A DNA stretch of 23,036 nucleotides from Pseudomonadaceae bacterium UBA836 (GTDB lineage Bacteria; Pseudomonadota; Gammaproteobacteria; Pseudomonadales; Pseudomonadaceae). The stretch lies in the NCBI GenBank assembly GCA_002296055.1, contig DBHE01000007.1, positions 1 through 23,036 on the forward strand, given 5' to 3'. The notes under the pieces were generated by a model, which saw only the letters and a list, made by a program, of their open reading frames with translations, was not told the DNA's origin and did not search any database. Numbering within the stretch: the first letter of the stretch is position 1; each line of letters begins with the position of its first letter. The position numbers and the translations under genes were made by a program. This document shows positions 1 to 9,086 of this stretch, one piece after another.

Positions 1-516
1 GCCGCCTTCGACGGTCTTGCCGGAGAATCCGTAGGCCAGAATCAGACCCTCCTGCTTGAGCTGGGCAAGCGTTGGGTAGACCTCCTGGTCGAGTACGTCG
101 AGATCATTACCGTCCGAGTGCACCAGCACCAGATCCAAGCGGTCAGTGCCCAGCCGTTGCAGGGAGCGCTCGACCGAACGGCGGGTGTGATCGGCGGAAA
201 AATCGAAGTGTGACTGCCCGTCAGTGAACTCCTCGCCAACCTTGCTGCAAATCACCCATTGATCGCGCTGGCCCTTGAGCAGCGGCCCCAGGCGTTGCTC
301 GCTGGTGCCGTAGGCCGGTGCAGTGTCGAGCAGGTTGATGCCCAAATCACGTGCCTGAGCCAGCAGATTGAGTACGGCACCGTCGTCCGGCAGCTCGAAC
401 CCGGCGGGGTATTTCACGCCCTGATTGCGACCGATCTTGACGGTACCTAATCCGAGCGGTGATAGCTGCAGGCCGGTGCTGCCGAGCGCGCGGTAAAACG
501 GTTGCAGGCTACTCAT
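1..516 (-). CDS. Aldo/keto reductase, C-terminal part outside the window
   Basis: The 172 visible residues are the N-terminal half of an NAD(P)H-dependent aldo/keto reductase, a cytoplasmic TIM-barrel enzyme that reduces carbonyl groups. The family's catalytic tetrad is present as D64 and Y69 (in NLLDTAPAYG), K92 (in SKVGEEF) and H133 (in LVLVHSDG). An early LGLGTVKIG segment matches the first barrel strand. The reading frame is open to base 1, so roughly the second half, including most of the cofactor-binding part, is missing only because the window ends. The ATG overlaps the stop of the upstream FAD oxidoreductase in an ATGA arrangement (513-516), which indicates translational coupling and a shared transcript. 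The substrate cannot be read from the sequence. A similar AKR/FAD pair near waaA is known in Pseudomonas, from memory. Confidence 0.9.
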   Translation of the reverse strand, partial: MSSLQPFYRALGSTGLQLSPLGLGTVKIGRNQGVKYPAGFELPDDGAVLNLLAQARDLGINLLDTAPAYGTSEQRLGPLLKGQRDQWVICSKVGEEFTDGQSHFDFSADHTRRSVERSLQRLGTDRLDLVLVHSDGNDLDVLDQEVYPTLAQLKQEGLILAYGFSGKTVEGG

Positions 517-1691
517 CGGAAACACATGTCCCACACCGGCTCGGCGACGCGAGGGCGCGGTAGATCGGCCGGTAGTGATGGGTAGTTCTGCGGTTTGATC
601 TGCTGGCGTGTCAGCTCCTCAAGCACCAAGTCACTGAGGTTGGGGGCCAGTGCCAGTTTGGTTGGCCAACTGATCAGCGCATTGCCCTTGGCCTGCACGT
701 AGGCGTTGTCGGGACGCACCAGTCCACTTTGTGCCGGCTCTGCACGGTTTACCGGCAGGGTGGTCCACTGGCAATTCTCGAGATTGATCCAGGGTAAGAG
801 TTCGGCCAGCTCGCGTTTGGCGGCGGCAATCAGCGCGTCGGCGGTCTGGTTGACGCCCTGTTCAGCCAGCTCGCCACCTAGATACCAGCACCACTGGCCG
901 TCTTCACAGGGGTGTGTAGTGACGGTCAGCCGCGGCTTGGGACTGGCACCCAGGCAGTGGGCATACAGCGGCGGCAGCTGAGGGCCCTTTACCAGGACCA
1001 TCTGCAGCGGGCGGCGCTGCATCGCTGGCTCGCTTTCGCCCCATTCCTGCATGAGGGCGTCAGTGCCTTCGCCGGCGGTAAGCACATAGCGCTGGGCGCG
1101 GATGGTGGCGCCATGCAGTTGTACGCCGCTGATACTGCCGTCGTCGGCGCGCAACAGGTGCGGGCTGCTGTCGGCAATCAGACCGTCACCGCTTAGCTCG
1201 GCGAGCCGCTCAATAGCGGCCGGCACGTCCAGTACCAGCTCGCCTAATTGGTAAACTTTGCCTCGAAAGGCCGGGTCGTTGAACACCTTCGGCAATGCCT
1301 TGCCTTTGACCTGGTCAACCCGCCCGCGCAGGGCCTTGCTGGCGAAAAAGCCGGCCAGATTGCTGATCAGGCTGCCGGGCGACCACAGGTAGTGGTGCTC
1401 GGACAGCACCCGCACGCCGCGCAAGTCCAGCTCACCTTGGCCAGCCAGACAGCTGCGCCAGCGCTCGGGCATGCCGGCGATGGCTTCGGTAGCAGCGTTG
1501 AGCTTGCCGCCCAGCGCGTACTTGATACCGCCGTGGATGATGCCTTGGGATTTCACGCTCTGGCCGCCGCCGAGCGCGCCGCGCTCCACCAGCAATGTGT
1601 GGTAGCCCGCCTGGCGCAGCCGGGCATTCAGCCACAGGCCGGCGATGCCGCCGCCGAGGATGCAGATGTCGGTATCGAGGGTTGTGCTCAT
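513..1691 (-). CDS. FAD-dependent oxidoreductase (DAO/glycine oxidase-like fold)
   Basis: This 392-residue protein begins with a Rossmann dinucleotide-binding motif, GGGIAG at residues 13-18, followed by E36 in LLVERG, which would hold the ribose of FAD. That layout places it in the D-amino-acid oxidase / glycerol-3-phosphate dehydrogenase superfamily. A glycine-rich HGGIKYALGG stretch follows near residues 53-62, where these flavoenzymes contact the cofactor. There is no signal peptide, so it should be cytoplasmic. The ATG at 1691 has a GGGAG ribosome binding site five bases upstream. Its stop overlaps the start of the aldo/keto reductase, so the two probably act on related metabolites. The substrate is unknown; a 2-hydroxyacid or amine oxidase role is possible but not shown. 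Confidence 0.85.
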   Translation of the reverse strand: MSTTLDTDICILGGGIAGLWLNARLRQAGYHTLLVERGALGGGQSVKSQGIIHGGIKYALGGKLNAATEAIAGMPERWRSCLAGQGELDLRGVRVLSEHHYLWSPGSLISNLAGFFASKALRGRVDQVKGKALPKVFNDPAFRGKVYQLGELVLDVPAAIERLAELSGDGLIADSSPHLLRADDGSISGVQLHGATIRAQRYVLTAGEGTDALMQEWGESEPAMQRRPLQMVLVKGPQLPPLYAHCLGASPKPRLTVTTHPCEDGQWCWYLGGELAEQGVNQTADALIAAAKRELAELLPWINLENCQWTTLPVNRAEPAQSGLVRPDNAYVQAKGNALISWPTKLALAPNLSDLVLEELTRQQIKPQNYPSLPADLPRPRVAEPVWDMCFR

Positions 1692-1723
1692 GGGCTCCCG
1701 CTGAGGTTAAACAAAGGCCCTCT

Positions 1724-1753
1724 AGTATAGTCATTCGCGGCGAGCTGGGTCAC
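1724..1753 (-). promoter_or_regulatory. Candidate sigma-70 promoter for the FAD oxidoreductase / aldo-keto reductase pair
   Basis: On the minus strand a TATACT -10 box (1724-1729) lies 18 bases from a GTGACC -35 box (1748-1753). The predicted start near 1717 gives a leader of about 25 bases before the ATG at 1691. A plus-strand TATAGT overlaps the same bases (1726-1731) and could serve waaA, but no good -35 box goes with it. Called from consensus match only. Confidence 0.4.
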
Positions 1754-1804
1754 ACTTGCGACAGTAAGCCACTGCCATTCAAGGCTCTGACCCCAGGAGA
1801 TTCC

Positions 1805-3064
1805 ATGGCGCGTCGTTTCTATTCCCTGTTGTTCTTCCTGTGCATGCCGCTGGTACTGCTGCGGCTCCTGTATCGCGCCATCAAGGCGCCAGCGTACGCT
1901 CGCCGCTGGGCTGAGCGTTTTGCTCTGGGGGGAGATGTGCGCGCAGGCGGTATCTGGGTGCACGCGGTGTCGGTGGGCGAGAGCATCGCCGCCGCGCCCA
2001 TGGTGCGCGAATTGATGCGCCGCTATCCCGAGTTGCCGATCACCATCACCTGCATGACGCCGACCGGGTCCGAGCAGATCCGCAAGCTGTTCGGCGCCCA
2101 GGTAGGACACGCCTATCTGCCGTACGACCTGCCGTGGCTGCAACGCCGCTTGCTGCGACGTTTGCAGCCGCGCGTCGGGATCATCATGGAAACCGAGTTG
2201 TGGCCCAATTTGGTAGCAGAAGCCAAGCGTGCCCAGGTGCCCCTGGTGCTGGCCAATGCGCGGTTGTCAGAGCGCTCTGCCCGCGGCTATCAGCGCGTTG
2301 CCCCCCTGGTTCGCCCCATGTTTGCTGCGCTGGACTGGGTCGCGGTGCAAAGCCAGGCTGAAGCGCTGCGTTTTGTCACGCTGGGCGTCGTGCGTGAACA
2401 GCTGCAGGTGACCGGCAGCATCAAATTCGACTTTCGCCCGGACCCCATGTTGTTGCAGCAGGCAGCGGATCTGCGTGCACGCTGGGGTGAGCGGCCGGTG
2501 TGGATCGCCGCCAGTACCCACGCAGGCGAAGATGAGCAGGTGCTGCGGGCTCATCAACAGGTGTTGCGGCACCGCCCCGATGCCTTACTGATTCTGGTGC
2601 CGCGCCACCCCGAGCGCTTTGATGCGGTGACACGTCAGGTGCAAGACGCGGGGCTAGCCGCGGTCCGGCGCAGTAGCGGCCAACTGCCGGCGGCTGATCA
2701 GCAGGTGTTGGTGGGTGACACCATGGGCGAGCTAGTGCTGCTGTACGCTTGCGCCGATCTAGCCTTCGTTGGTGGTTCGCTGGTGCCCAACGGGGGGCAC
2801 AACTACCTGGAGCCGGCTGCTTTGGCCTTACCGGTACTGTCTGGCCCGCACCGCTTCAACTTCACTGAAATCAGCGAGCTGCTGGAAGGCGCCGGCGCTC
2901 TGCAAGTGGTCAGTGATGAGGCTGCTTTGGCTGTGGCGGTTCAGGGGCTGCTGGACGATGAGGCTGCTCGCCGGCATGCCGGAGCCGCCGGCAAGGCGGT
3001 GGTAGAGGATAATCAGGGGGCGCTTGAACGGTTGCTGGCCGGCATCGCACGCTTCTTGAGTTAA
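1805..3064 (+). CDS. waaA: 3-deoxy-D-manno-octulosonic acid (Kdo) transferase WaaA
   Basis: WaaA (KdtA, family GT30) transfers Kdo from CMP-Kdo to lipid A precursor at the inner membrane, the first step in building the lipopolysaccharide inner core. The 419 residues match the usual length of about 420-425. A hydrophobic N-terminal anchor spans about residues 6-24. The acceptor-domain motif HAVSVGES carries the catalytic Glu at E59. A METELWPN motif lies at 128-135, and the donor-site signature GGSLVPNGGHNYLEPAA lies near the C terminus. The frame is open further upstream to 1595, but the ATG at 1805 has an AGGAGA site four bases before it and gives the family's N terminus. The gene stands alone, divergent from the FAD gene and convergent with tolC. 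Confidence 0.96.
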   Translation: MARRFYSLLFFLCMPLVLLRLLYRAIKAPAYARRWAERFALGGDVRAGGIWVHAVSVGESIAAAPMVRELMRRYPELPITITCMTPTGSEQIRKLFGAQVGHAYLPYDLPWLQRRLLRRLQPRVGIIMETELWPNLVAEAKRAQVPLVLANARLSERSARGYQRVAPLVRPMFAALDWVAVQSQAEALRFVTLGVVREQLQVTGSIKFDFRPDPMLLQQAADLRARWGERPVWIAASTHAGEDEQVLRAHQQVLRHRPDALLILVPRHPERFDAVTRQVQDAGLAAVRRSSGQLPAADQQVLVGDTMGELVLLYACADLAFVGGSLVPNGGHNYLEPAALALPVLSGPHRFNFTEISELLEGAGALQVVSDEAALAVAVQGLLDDEAARRHAGAAGKAVVEDNQGALERLLAGIARFLS

Positions 3065-3065
3065 G

Positions 3066-3101
3066 AAACAACAACGGCGCCTGCAGGCGCCGTTGTTGTT
3101 T
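3066..3101. terminator. Bidirectional terminator between waaA and tolC
   Basis: A perfect 36-base palindrome with 18-base arms is centred between 3083 and 3084. Its GC-rich core, GGCGCCTGCAGGCGCC, is flanked by AACAAC/GTTGTT repeats, giving a T-rich 3' flank when transcribed from either side. It starts one base after the waaA stop and ends nine bases before the tolC stop, as expected for a shared terminator of converging genes. Confidence 0.88.
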
Positions 3102-3110
3102 GTGGGGTGT

Positions 3111-4550
3111 TCAGAAGGTGGTGCTGTCGGGGTCGCTCGGCAAAGACGGCGCCGGGGCCGGACGGCCGCCCATGGACATCTGCTCCAGTTCTTCGGGTGT
3201 CGCCTGGGGGATGAAATCGCGGTCCGGGTCGTAATTGGGGTTCAGCCACTGGGACAGGTCTTGCAGGTCCTGAGGGCTCAGGGTGCCGGCTGCCAACTTC
3301 AGGTTCAGGTTGTTGATGATGTAGTTGTAGCGCACGGTGTTGTAGTCACGCACGGTGCGGAACAGGTTGCGCTGGGCCTCGAGTACGTCGACTACGTTGC
3401 GGGTGCCCACTTCATAGCCGGTCTGGGTGGCGTCCAGCGCTGCCTTGGCCGAGACGATAGCCTGACGGCGGGCGGCGACTTCTTCCACGCTGGATGTCAC
3501 GGTGCGGTAAAGGTTGCGGGTATTTTCGACTACACGGCGGCGCTGCGCCTCGCTGCCTTGCTCGGCCTGGGTCAGGCGGTAGGTCGATTCGCGTACCTGA
3601 GAGGTGGTCAGGCCGCCGGTGAACAGTGGCATGCTCAGTTCCACGCCAAAGCTGGTCAGCTCGGTATCGGCGCTGGCCTGGCCGGCCGCCGGGATGCTGG
3701 CGCCGCCGTTGTCATTGCTGTAACGCACAAAGGCGTCGACCACCGGAGCGTAGCCGGCCTTGCTGCTGCGTAGGGTGTCTTCTGCGCTTTCAATCGCATA
3801 CCGACTGGCCTGCAGGGTCAGGTTTTGCGCGGCGGCGGTTTCTACCCACTCCTGCATGCTGGCGGGGGTCGGTGGCAGAACGGGCAGCTCGTGGCTGATA
3901 CCGTACAGGCTTTCGTAGTTCTGGTTGGTCAGGCGCGTCAGGGCCTGGTAGCTGACATCCAGGTTGGTTTCTGCCGTCAGGCGCGCTGCGCGGGCGCTGT
4001 CATAGCCGGCGCGCGCTTCCAGCACGTCGGTGCGGGCCGACAGGCCGACGTCAAAGCGTTCCTGCGCCTGCTCAAGCTGGCGCTCAAAGGCCTTTTCCTC
4101 GGCCTTGGCGGTGGCCAGGTTATCCGAGGCGCGCAGCACATCAAAATACGCCTGTGAGACCTCAAGGATCAGATTCTGCTGTGTCGCCGAGAACTCCAGC
4201 TGCGCCTGCTGACTGACCGACTTGGCAGCCTGATAGGTGAACCAGCGGTCCGCGCGAAACAACGGCTGGGTCAGACTGGCCTGGTAGTAATGGGTGGAGT
4301 ACTCATCACCCCCCACATTGTCGATCTCCAGATCCTCCCGTGCGGCGCCGGCGCCAATACCCAGGTTGGGCAGCAACTGCGAGCGCGCTTGCGGCAGGGC
4401 TTCCTGGCGGGCCAGGGCATCCGCTTCGGCGGCGGCCAAATCAGCGCTGTTCAGCACGGCTTCGCGGTAAATAGTCATCAGATCGGTGTTGGCAGCCGCC
4501 GGGCCGGAAACACCAGCCAGCAGCAAGGCGACATACAGAGGGCGGAACAT
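3111..4550 (-). CDS. tolC: TolC family outer membrane efflux/secretion channel
   Basis: TolC trimers form the outer-membrane and periplasmic tunnel used by type I secretion and tripartite efflux pumps. The 479 residues start with a signal peptide, with likely cleavage after GPAAA at residue 20 (mature start NTDLM). Two outer-membrane efflux repeats follow, roughly residues 25-215 and 235-425. Long heptad-like helices rich in Ala, Gln and Glu and a repeated Y-E-V/GTRNVVDVLEAQ pattern are typical of TolC. The short charged tail ends in Phe. The ATG at 4550 has an AAGGA site eight bases upstream. The position beside nudF, yqiB, cpdA and parE is the same neighbourhood as tolC in enteric bacteria, which supports a true TolC assignment over another family member such as OprM. 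Confidence 0.92.
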   Translation of the reverse strand: MFRPLYVALLLAGVSGPAAANTDLMTIYREAVLNSADLAAAEADALARQEALPQARSQLLPNLGIGAGAAREDLEIDNVGGDEYSTHYYQASLTQPLFRADRWFTYQAAKSVSQQAQLEFSATQQNLILEVSQAYFDVLRASDNLATAKAEEKAFERQLEQAQERFDVGLSARTDVLEARAGYDSARAARLTAETNLDVSYQALTRLTNQNYESLYGISHELPVLPPTPASMQEWVETAAAQNLTLQASRYAIESAEDTLRSSKAGYAPVVDAFVRYSNDNGGASIPAAGQASADTELTSFGVELSMPLFTGGLTTSQVRESTYRLTQAEQGSEAQRRRVVENTRNLYRTVTSSVEEVAARRQAIVSAKAALDATQTGYEVGTRNVVDVLEAQRNLFRTVRDYNTVRYNYIINNLNLKLAAGTLSPQDLQDLSQWLNPNYDPDRDFIPQATPEELEQMSMGGRPAPAPSLPSDPDSTTF

Positions 4551-4583
4551 GCAGACATCCTTCGCATGGGGGAGAGTCAGGCA

Positions 4584-4612
4584 AGGCTAAAAGGCTCGGC
4601 AGCCGGGGTCAA
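4584..4612 (-). promoter_or_regulatory. tolC: Candidate sigma-70 promoter for tolC
   Basis: On the minus strand a TTGACC -35 box (4607-4612) is followed after 17 bases by TAGCCT (4584-4589). The -35 box is a good match; the -10 box matches only three of six positions. It would give a leader of about 27 bases before the tolC ATG at 4550. Confidence 0.35.
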
Positions 4613-4658
4613 GCGAGCAGACGGTAACAATCGGGAACAAACTGTTGCCGCTGGTTTT

Positions 4659-4685
4659 GCTGACATTTTCGACGATTTTGTCAGC
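4659..4685. repeat. Inverted repeat in the tolC/thiC intergenic region
   Basis: GCTGACA (4659-4665) and TGTCAGC (4679-4685) are perfect seven-base inverted arms separated by 13 AT-rich bases (TTTTCGACGATTT). The pair lies between the candidate tolC and thiC promoters. The spacing and the T-rich centre fit a dimeric regulator's operator, or a weak hairpin. No regulator is identified. Confidence 0.35.
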
Positions 4686-4722
4686 CGGTGCGCCGTCGCT
4701 TTTCGATTGATGAGCGCGCCGC

Positions 4723-4752
4723 TTGCGGCCGGGCAAGAACAGCCCCTAGACT
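4723..4752 (+). promoter_or_regulatory. thiC: Candidate sigma-70 promoter for the thiC leader
   Basis: TTGCGG (4723-4728) and TAGACT (4747-4752) are separated by 18 bases. Transcription would begin near 4759, directly before the 5' strand of the riboswitch P1 helix at 4761, which is the expected placement. The match to consensus is only moderate. Confidence 0.4.
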
Positions 4753-4760
4753 ATGGCGAC

Positions 4761-4844
4761 ATCTTGACGGGGTGCTGCCTGATTGGCAGCTGAGATGATA
4801 CCCGTTGAACCTGAACCGGTTAGCACCGGCGTAGGAATCGAGAT
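4761..4844 (+). promoter_or_regulatory. TPP riboswitch (THI element) controlling thiC
   Basis: The conserved thiamin pyrophosphate aptamer can be traced base by base. The closing helix P1 pairs 4761-4767 with 4838-4844. P2 pairs GGGT (4770-4773) with ACCC (4800-4803). P3 is GCTGCC/GGCAGC (4774-4779, 4785-4790). The pyrimidine-sensing CTGAGA is at 4790-4795. GAACCTGA (4807-4814), the CCGGT/ACCGG helix (4816-4829) and GCGTAGGAA (4829-4837) form the pyrophosphate-binding arm. When TPP is bound, expression of thiC, a thiamin-synthesis gene, should fall. The switch mechanism lies in the 83 bases between the aptamer and the thiC start and is not obvious; there is no clear terminator with a U-tract. 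Confidence 0.96.
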
Positions 4845-4879
4845 AGACGGCAAGCGTGAGTCCGCAAGGGCTGGCGTAG

Positions 4880-6811
<1,932 letters not shown>

Positions 6812-6813
6812 GC

Positions 6814-6840
6814 CAAGGGTCTGGCACGTCCAGACCCTTG
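6814..6840 (+). terminator. Hairpin after thiC, likely terminator
   Basis: CAAGGGTCTGG (6814-6824) and CCAGACCCTTG (6830-6840) form a perfect 11-base-pair stem with a CACGT loop, beginning two bases after the thiC stop. There is no T-run downstream, so it is either a weak intrinsic terminator or a 3'-end stabiliser. Confidence 0.6.
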
Positions 6841-6882
6841 CCGTCTGCCCGCCAGATATGCGAGCTTAAGCGACTGACTCTT

Positions 6883-6918
6883 ATTCGCTCTGCCCTGCGC
6901 CTGCGCAGCGGAGCGAAT
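6883..6918 (+). promoter_or_regulatory. Stem-loop upstream of nudF
   Basis: ATTCGCTC (6883-6890) pairs exactly with GAGCGAAT (6911-6918), and an inner CTGC/GCAG helix lies between them. The right arm contains the GGAG that would serve an ATG at 6921. The structure may be a second terminator for thiC read-through or a leader element. It argues against initiation at 6921. Confidence 0.5.
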
Positions 6919-6992
6919 TTATGCTTTGCTTGCAGCCCGCAGTGGGCCCGGTGCCTTGCCCTCTGCAGCTGACTGACTGGGGGAGTGTGCTT

Positions 6993-7607
6993 TTGTCCTT
7001 TACGCGCGACGACGTGGAAATTATCAGCCGGGAAACCGGCTTCAAGGGTTTCTACCGCCTCGACGTTCTCAACCTGCGCCATCGCCTGTTCAACGGCGGT
7101 TGGGGCCCGGTGCTGCGGCGTGAGCTGTTCGTGCGCCACGATGCCGTGTGTGTCTTGCCCTATGACCCCTGGCTGGACCAGGTCGTGTTGATCGAGCAGG
7201 TGCGCATCGGTGCACTGGAGAAAAGTGACAACCCCTGGATGCTGGAGCTGGTCGCCGGGTTGATTGATACCGGTGAATCCCCGCAAGAGGTCGCCCATCG
7301 TGAAGCTGACGAAGAAGCCGGGCTGACCCTGCGCTCGCTGCACCCCATTACCCGCTACTACCCATCGCCCGGTGGCAGCGACGAGTTTGTTCATTTGTAT
7401 TGTGCGCTGGTCGACAGCCGCGGCGTGGGTGGTGTTCACGGGCTGGCCGAGGAAGGTGAAGATATCCGCGTCAGTCTGTGGTCGCGCGAGCAGGCCCTGG
7501 CTGCGTTGCAGGATGGGCGTATCGACAATGCCGCCAGCATCATTGCCCTGCAGTGGCTCCAGCTCAATGGTGAGCAGCTGCGCGCCGGCGCGGGAGAACA
7601 GCCATGA
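6993..7607 (+). CDS. nudF: ADP-ribose pyrophosphatase NudF (Nudix hydrolase)
   Basis: NudF hydrolyses ADP-ribose to AMP and ribose 5-phosphate in the cytoplasm, clearing a reactive sugar nucleotide. The Nudix box runs from G89 to L111, with G89, E95, R103, E104, E107, E108 and G110 all in place to bind Mg2+. The ending IDNAASIIALQWLQL is typical of the family. I chose the TTG at 6993 (204 residues) because a GGGAG site sits seven bases before it and because homologues begin shortly before the DVEII segment. An ATG at 6921 would add 24 unrelated residues, and its ribosome site lies in a hairpin; a GTG at 6987 is also possible. The stop overlaps the next gene's ATG (ATGA), so the two are translationally coupled. 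Confidence 0.92.
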   Translation: MSFTRDDVEIISRETGFKGFYRLDVLNLRHRLFNGGWGPVLRRELFVRHDAVCVLPYDPWLDQVVLIEQVRIGALEKSDNPWMLELVAGLIDTGESPQEVAHREADEEAGLTLRSLHPITRYYPSPGGSDEFVHLYCALVDSRGVGGVHGLAEEGEDIRVSLWSREQALAALQDGRIDNAASIIALQWLQLNGEQLRAGAGEQP

Positions 7608-8068
7608 GTGCCCTGCGCAAACCGCGTTATCGGGTCGATCTGATCGGCTTGCAAGCCGCTTGCGAGAGTAACTATTGGCGACTGCTCAAGTTGATGCCCC
7701 AGCTGCATGAGCAGGATGAGGTACGGATCGATATCGACGCTGGCGACGGCCAGAAACAGGCGCTGCTGATTCGTGTGCTGGAACGCTGCCCTTATACATC
7801 GACCTTGCAGTTGGCGCATGAGCGGCGCCACGCCTGGGTTTCGCCGCCGAGCATGGAAGTGCGCCTGTACCATGATGCTGGGCTGGCGGAGGTTGTGGCT
7901 GCCTACAACCGTCGGCGGTTTCGCGGAGTGTATCCGTATCCCAACGAACAGATGCTGCAGCCGGATGAGAAGTACCAGTTGAACCAGTTTCTGGGTGAGT
8001 GGCTTGGCTATTGTCAGCGCCACGGACAGAGCGCTCAGCCAGTGTCGTTTGCCGGGCAGGGTCTGTGA
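7604..8068 (+). CDS. yqiB: DUF1249 family protein (YqiB-like)
   Basis: This 154-residue soluble protein belongs to the DUF1249 family, represented by E. coli YqiB (about 140 residues). Recognisable segments are RYRVDLIGLQAACESNYWRL at the start and RRFRGVYPYPNEQMLQPDEK in the second half. No catalytic motif is evident and the function is unknown. The ATG overlaps the nudF stop by four bases, and cpdA begins 73 bases downstream. Position between nudF and cpdA is the same as in enteric bacteria and is the strongest support for the assignment. The long-standing linkage to nudF suggests a nucleotide-related role, but this is inference. Confidence 0.88.
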   Translation: MSALRKPRYRVDLIGLQAACESNYWRLLKLMPQLHEQDEVRIDIDAGDGQKQALLIRVLERCPYTSTLQLAHERRHAWVSPPSMEVRLYHDAGLAEVVAAYNRRRFRGVYPYPNEQMLQPDEKYQLNQFLGEWLGYCQRHGQSAQPVSFAGQGL

Positions 8069-8141
8069 TCCAGTCGCTGGAATCGCTATGCGGCAACGGC
8101 CAAGATAATCGCTGAGAAAGCGAACAAGGAGTGGGAGCAGC

Positions 8142-8942
8142 ATGTCGTTAGGATCGGACTTCGTCTGCGTTGTGCAGTTGACCGACAGTCATCTGTTTGC
8201 CGAGGCAGAGGGTGACCTGCTGGGCTTGCAGACGCAGGCCAGTCTGGACGCTGTGATCGACATGGTGCTGCAGCAGATTGCGCGTATGGATCTGGTGCTG
8301 GCAACCGGCGACATCACCCAGGACGGCAGTGAGGCTGCCTATCGCCGATTTATTGCCTCCAGCCTGCGGCTGCCGGCCCCGTGTTACTGGATTCCCGGCA
8401 ATCACGATGACGCCGAGTTGATGGCACGGCTGGGTAAACCGCTAGGCCTGACCCGCGATTGGGTGGATATTGGCAACTGGCGCATCGTTTTGCTCGATTC
8501 AAGCATCCTGGGCGCAGTGCCGGGCCGTCTTTCGCCCGCCGCGCTATCCGGCCTTGACGATGCCCTGGCAACGGCGGGCGACCGCCATGTGCTGGTGTGT
8601 CTTCACCATCAGCCGGTGAGCATAGGCAGTGGCTGGATGGAGCCTATTGGCCTGCTCAACGCCCCGGATCTGCTGGCCCGTCTTGAGCCCGACCCGCGCG
8701 TGAAGGCGGTGCTCTGGGGGCATATTCATCAGCATTTCGACCAGCCGCTTGGTCACCTGCGCCTGTTGGCCACCCCCTCTACCTGTGTGCAGTTTGCCCC
8801 CAGTAGCGATGACTTTGCTACCGATACCCAGGCACCGGGTTACCGGTGGCTGCGCCTGTATGACGACGGCCGAATCGAAACCGCCGTGTGCCGTCTGCCT
8901 GCCGGCCAGTTTCTGCCTGATCCGGAAGCGGTTGGGTATTGA
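8142..8942 (+). CDS. cpdA: 3',5'-cyclic-AMP phosphodiesterase CpdA
   Basis: CpdA is a dinuclear metallophosphoesterase that hydrolyses cAMP to AMP. In Pseudomonas it lowers cAMP and so limits Vfr-dependent virulence and type IV pilus expression. The 266 residues carry the complete metal-ligand set: D15 and H17 (LTDSH), D57 (TGD), N87, H88 and D89 (GNHDD), H155/H156 (LHHQP) and H194/H196 (GHIHQ). There is no signal peptide. AAGGAG (8126-8131) and GGGAG (8133-8137) precede the ATG at 8142. It follows the yqiB-like gene on the same strand with a 73-base gap and probably shares the nudF transcript. The usual next gene, yqiA, is not present. Confidence 0.95.
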   Translation: MSLGSDFVCVVQLTDSHLFAEAEGDLLGLQTQASLDAVIDMVLQQIARMDLVLATGDITQDGSEAAYRRFIASSLRLPAPCYWIPGNHDDAELMARLGKPLGLTRDWVDIGNWRIVLLDSSILGAVPGRLSPAALSGLDDALATAGDRHVLVCLHHQPVSIGSGWMEPIGLLNAPDLLARLEPDPRVKAVLWGHIHQHFDQPLGHLRLLATPSTCVQFAPSSDDFATDTQAPGYRWLRLYDDGRIETAVCRLPAGQFLPDPEAVGY

Positions 8943-8962
8943 GCTCTCCCGGCGCAGACGGT

Positions 8963-8981
8963 GGCAGGCAAGCGGCCTGCC
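8963..8981 (+). terminator. Hairpin between cpdA and parE
   Basis: GGCAGGC (8963-8969) and GCCTGCC (8975-8981) form a seven-base-pair GC-rich stem with a five-base loop, 20 bases after the cpdA stop. No T-run follows, so termination is uncertain. A TACTAT just downstream (8985-8990) could be the -10 box of a parE promoter, but I see no convincing -35 box. Confidence 0.4.
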
Positions 8982-9086
8982 GGATACTATGTGACCCCAT
9001 GTCTGTCTTTATTGTCGGCTGCCGCGCCTGCTGCGCACCCGCTGCCTGCATGTTGAAAAGATTCAAGAAGGAAGCCTGCCTCCACC

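Noticed and set aside
3093..3773. 226-codon plus-strand frame over tolC
   Set aside because: It runs through the terminator palindrome and opposite conserved TolC sequence; the protein is low-complexity Gly/Ala/Val with no known motif.
8943..9086. Possible remnant of yqiA between cpdA and parE
   Set aside because: Only 144 bases with a hairpin and leader; no segment reads as part of an alpha/beta-hydrolase.
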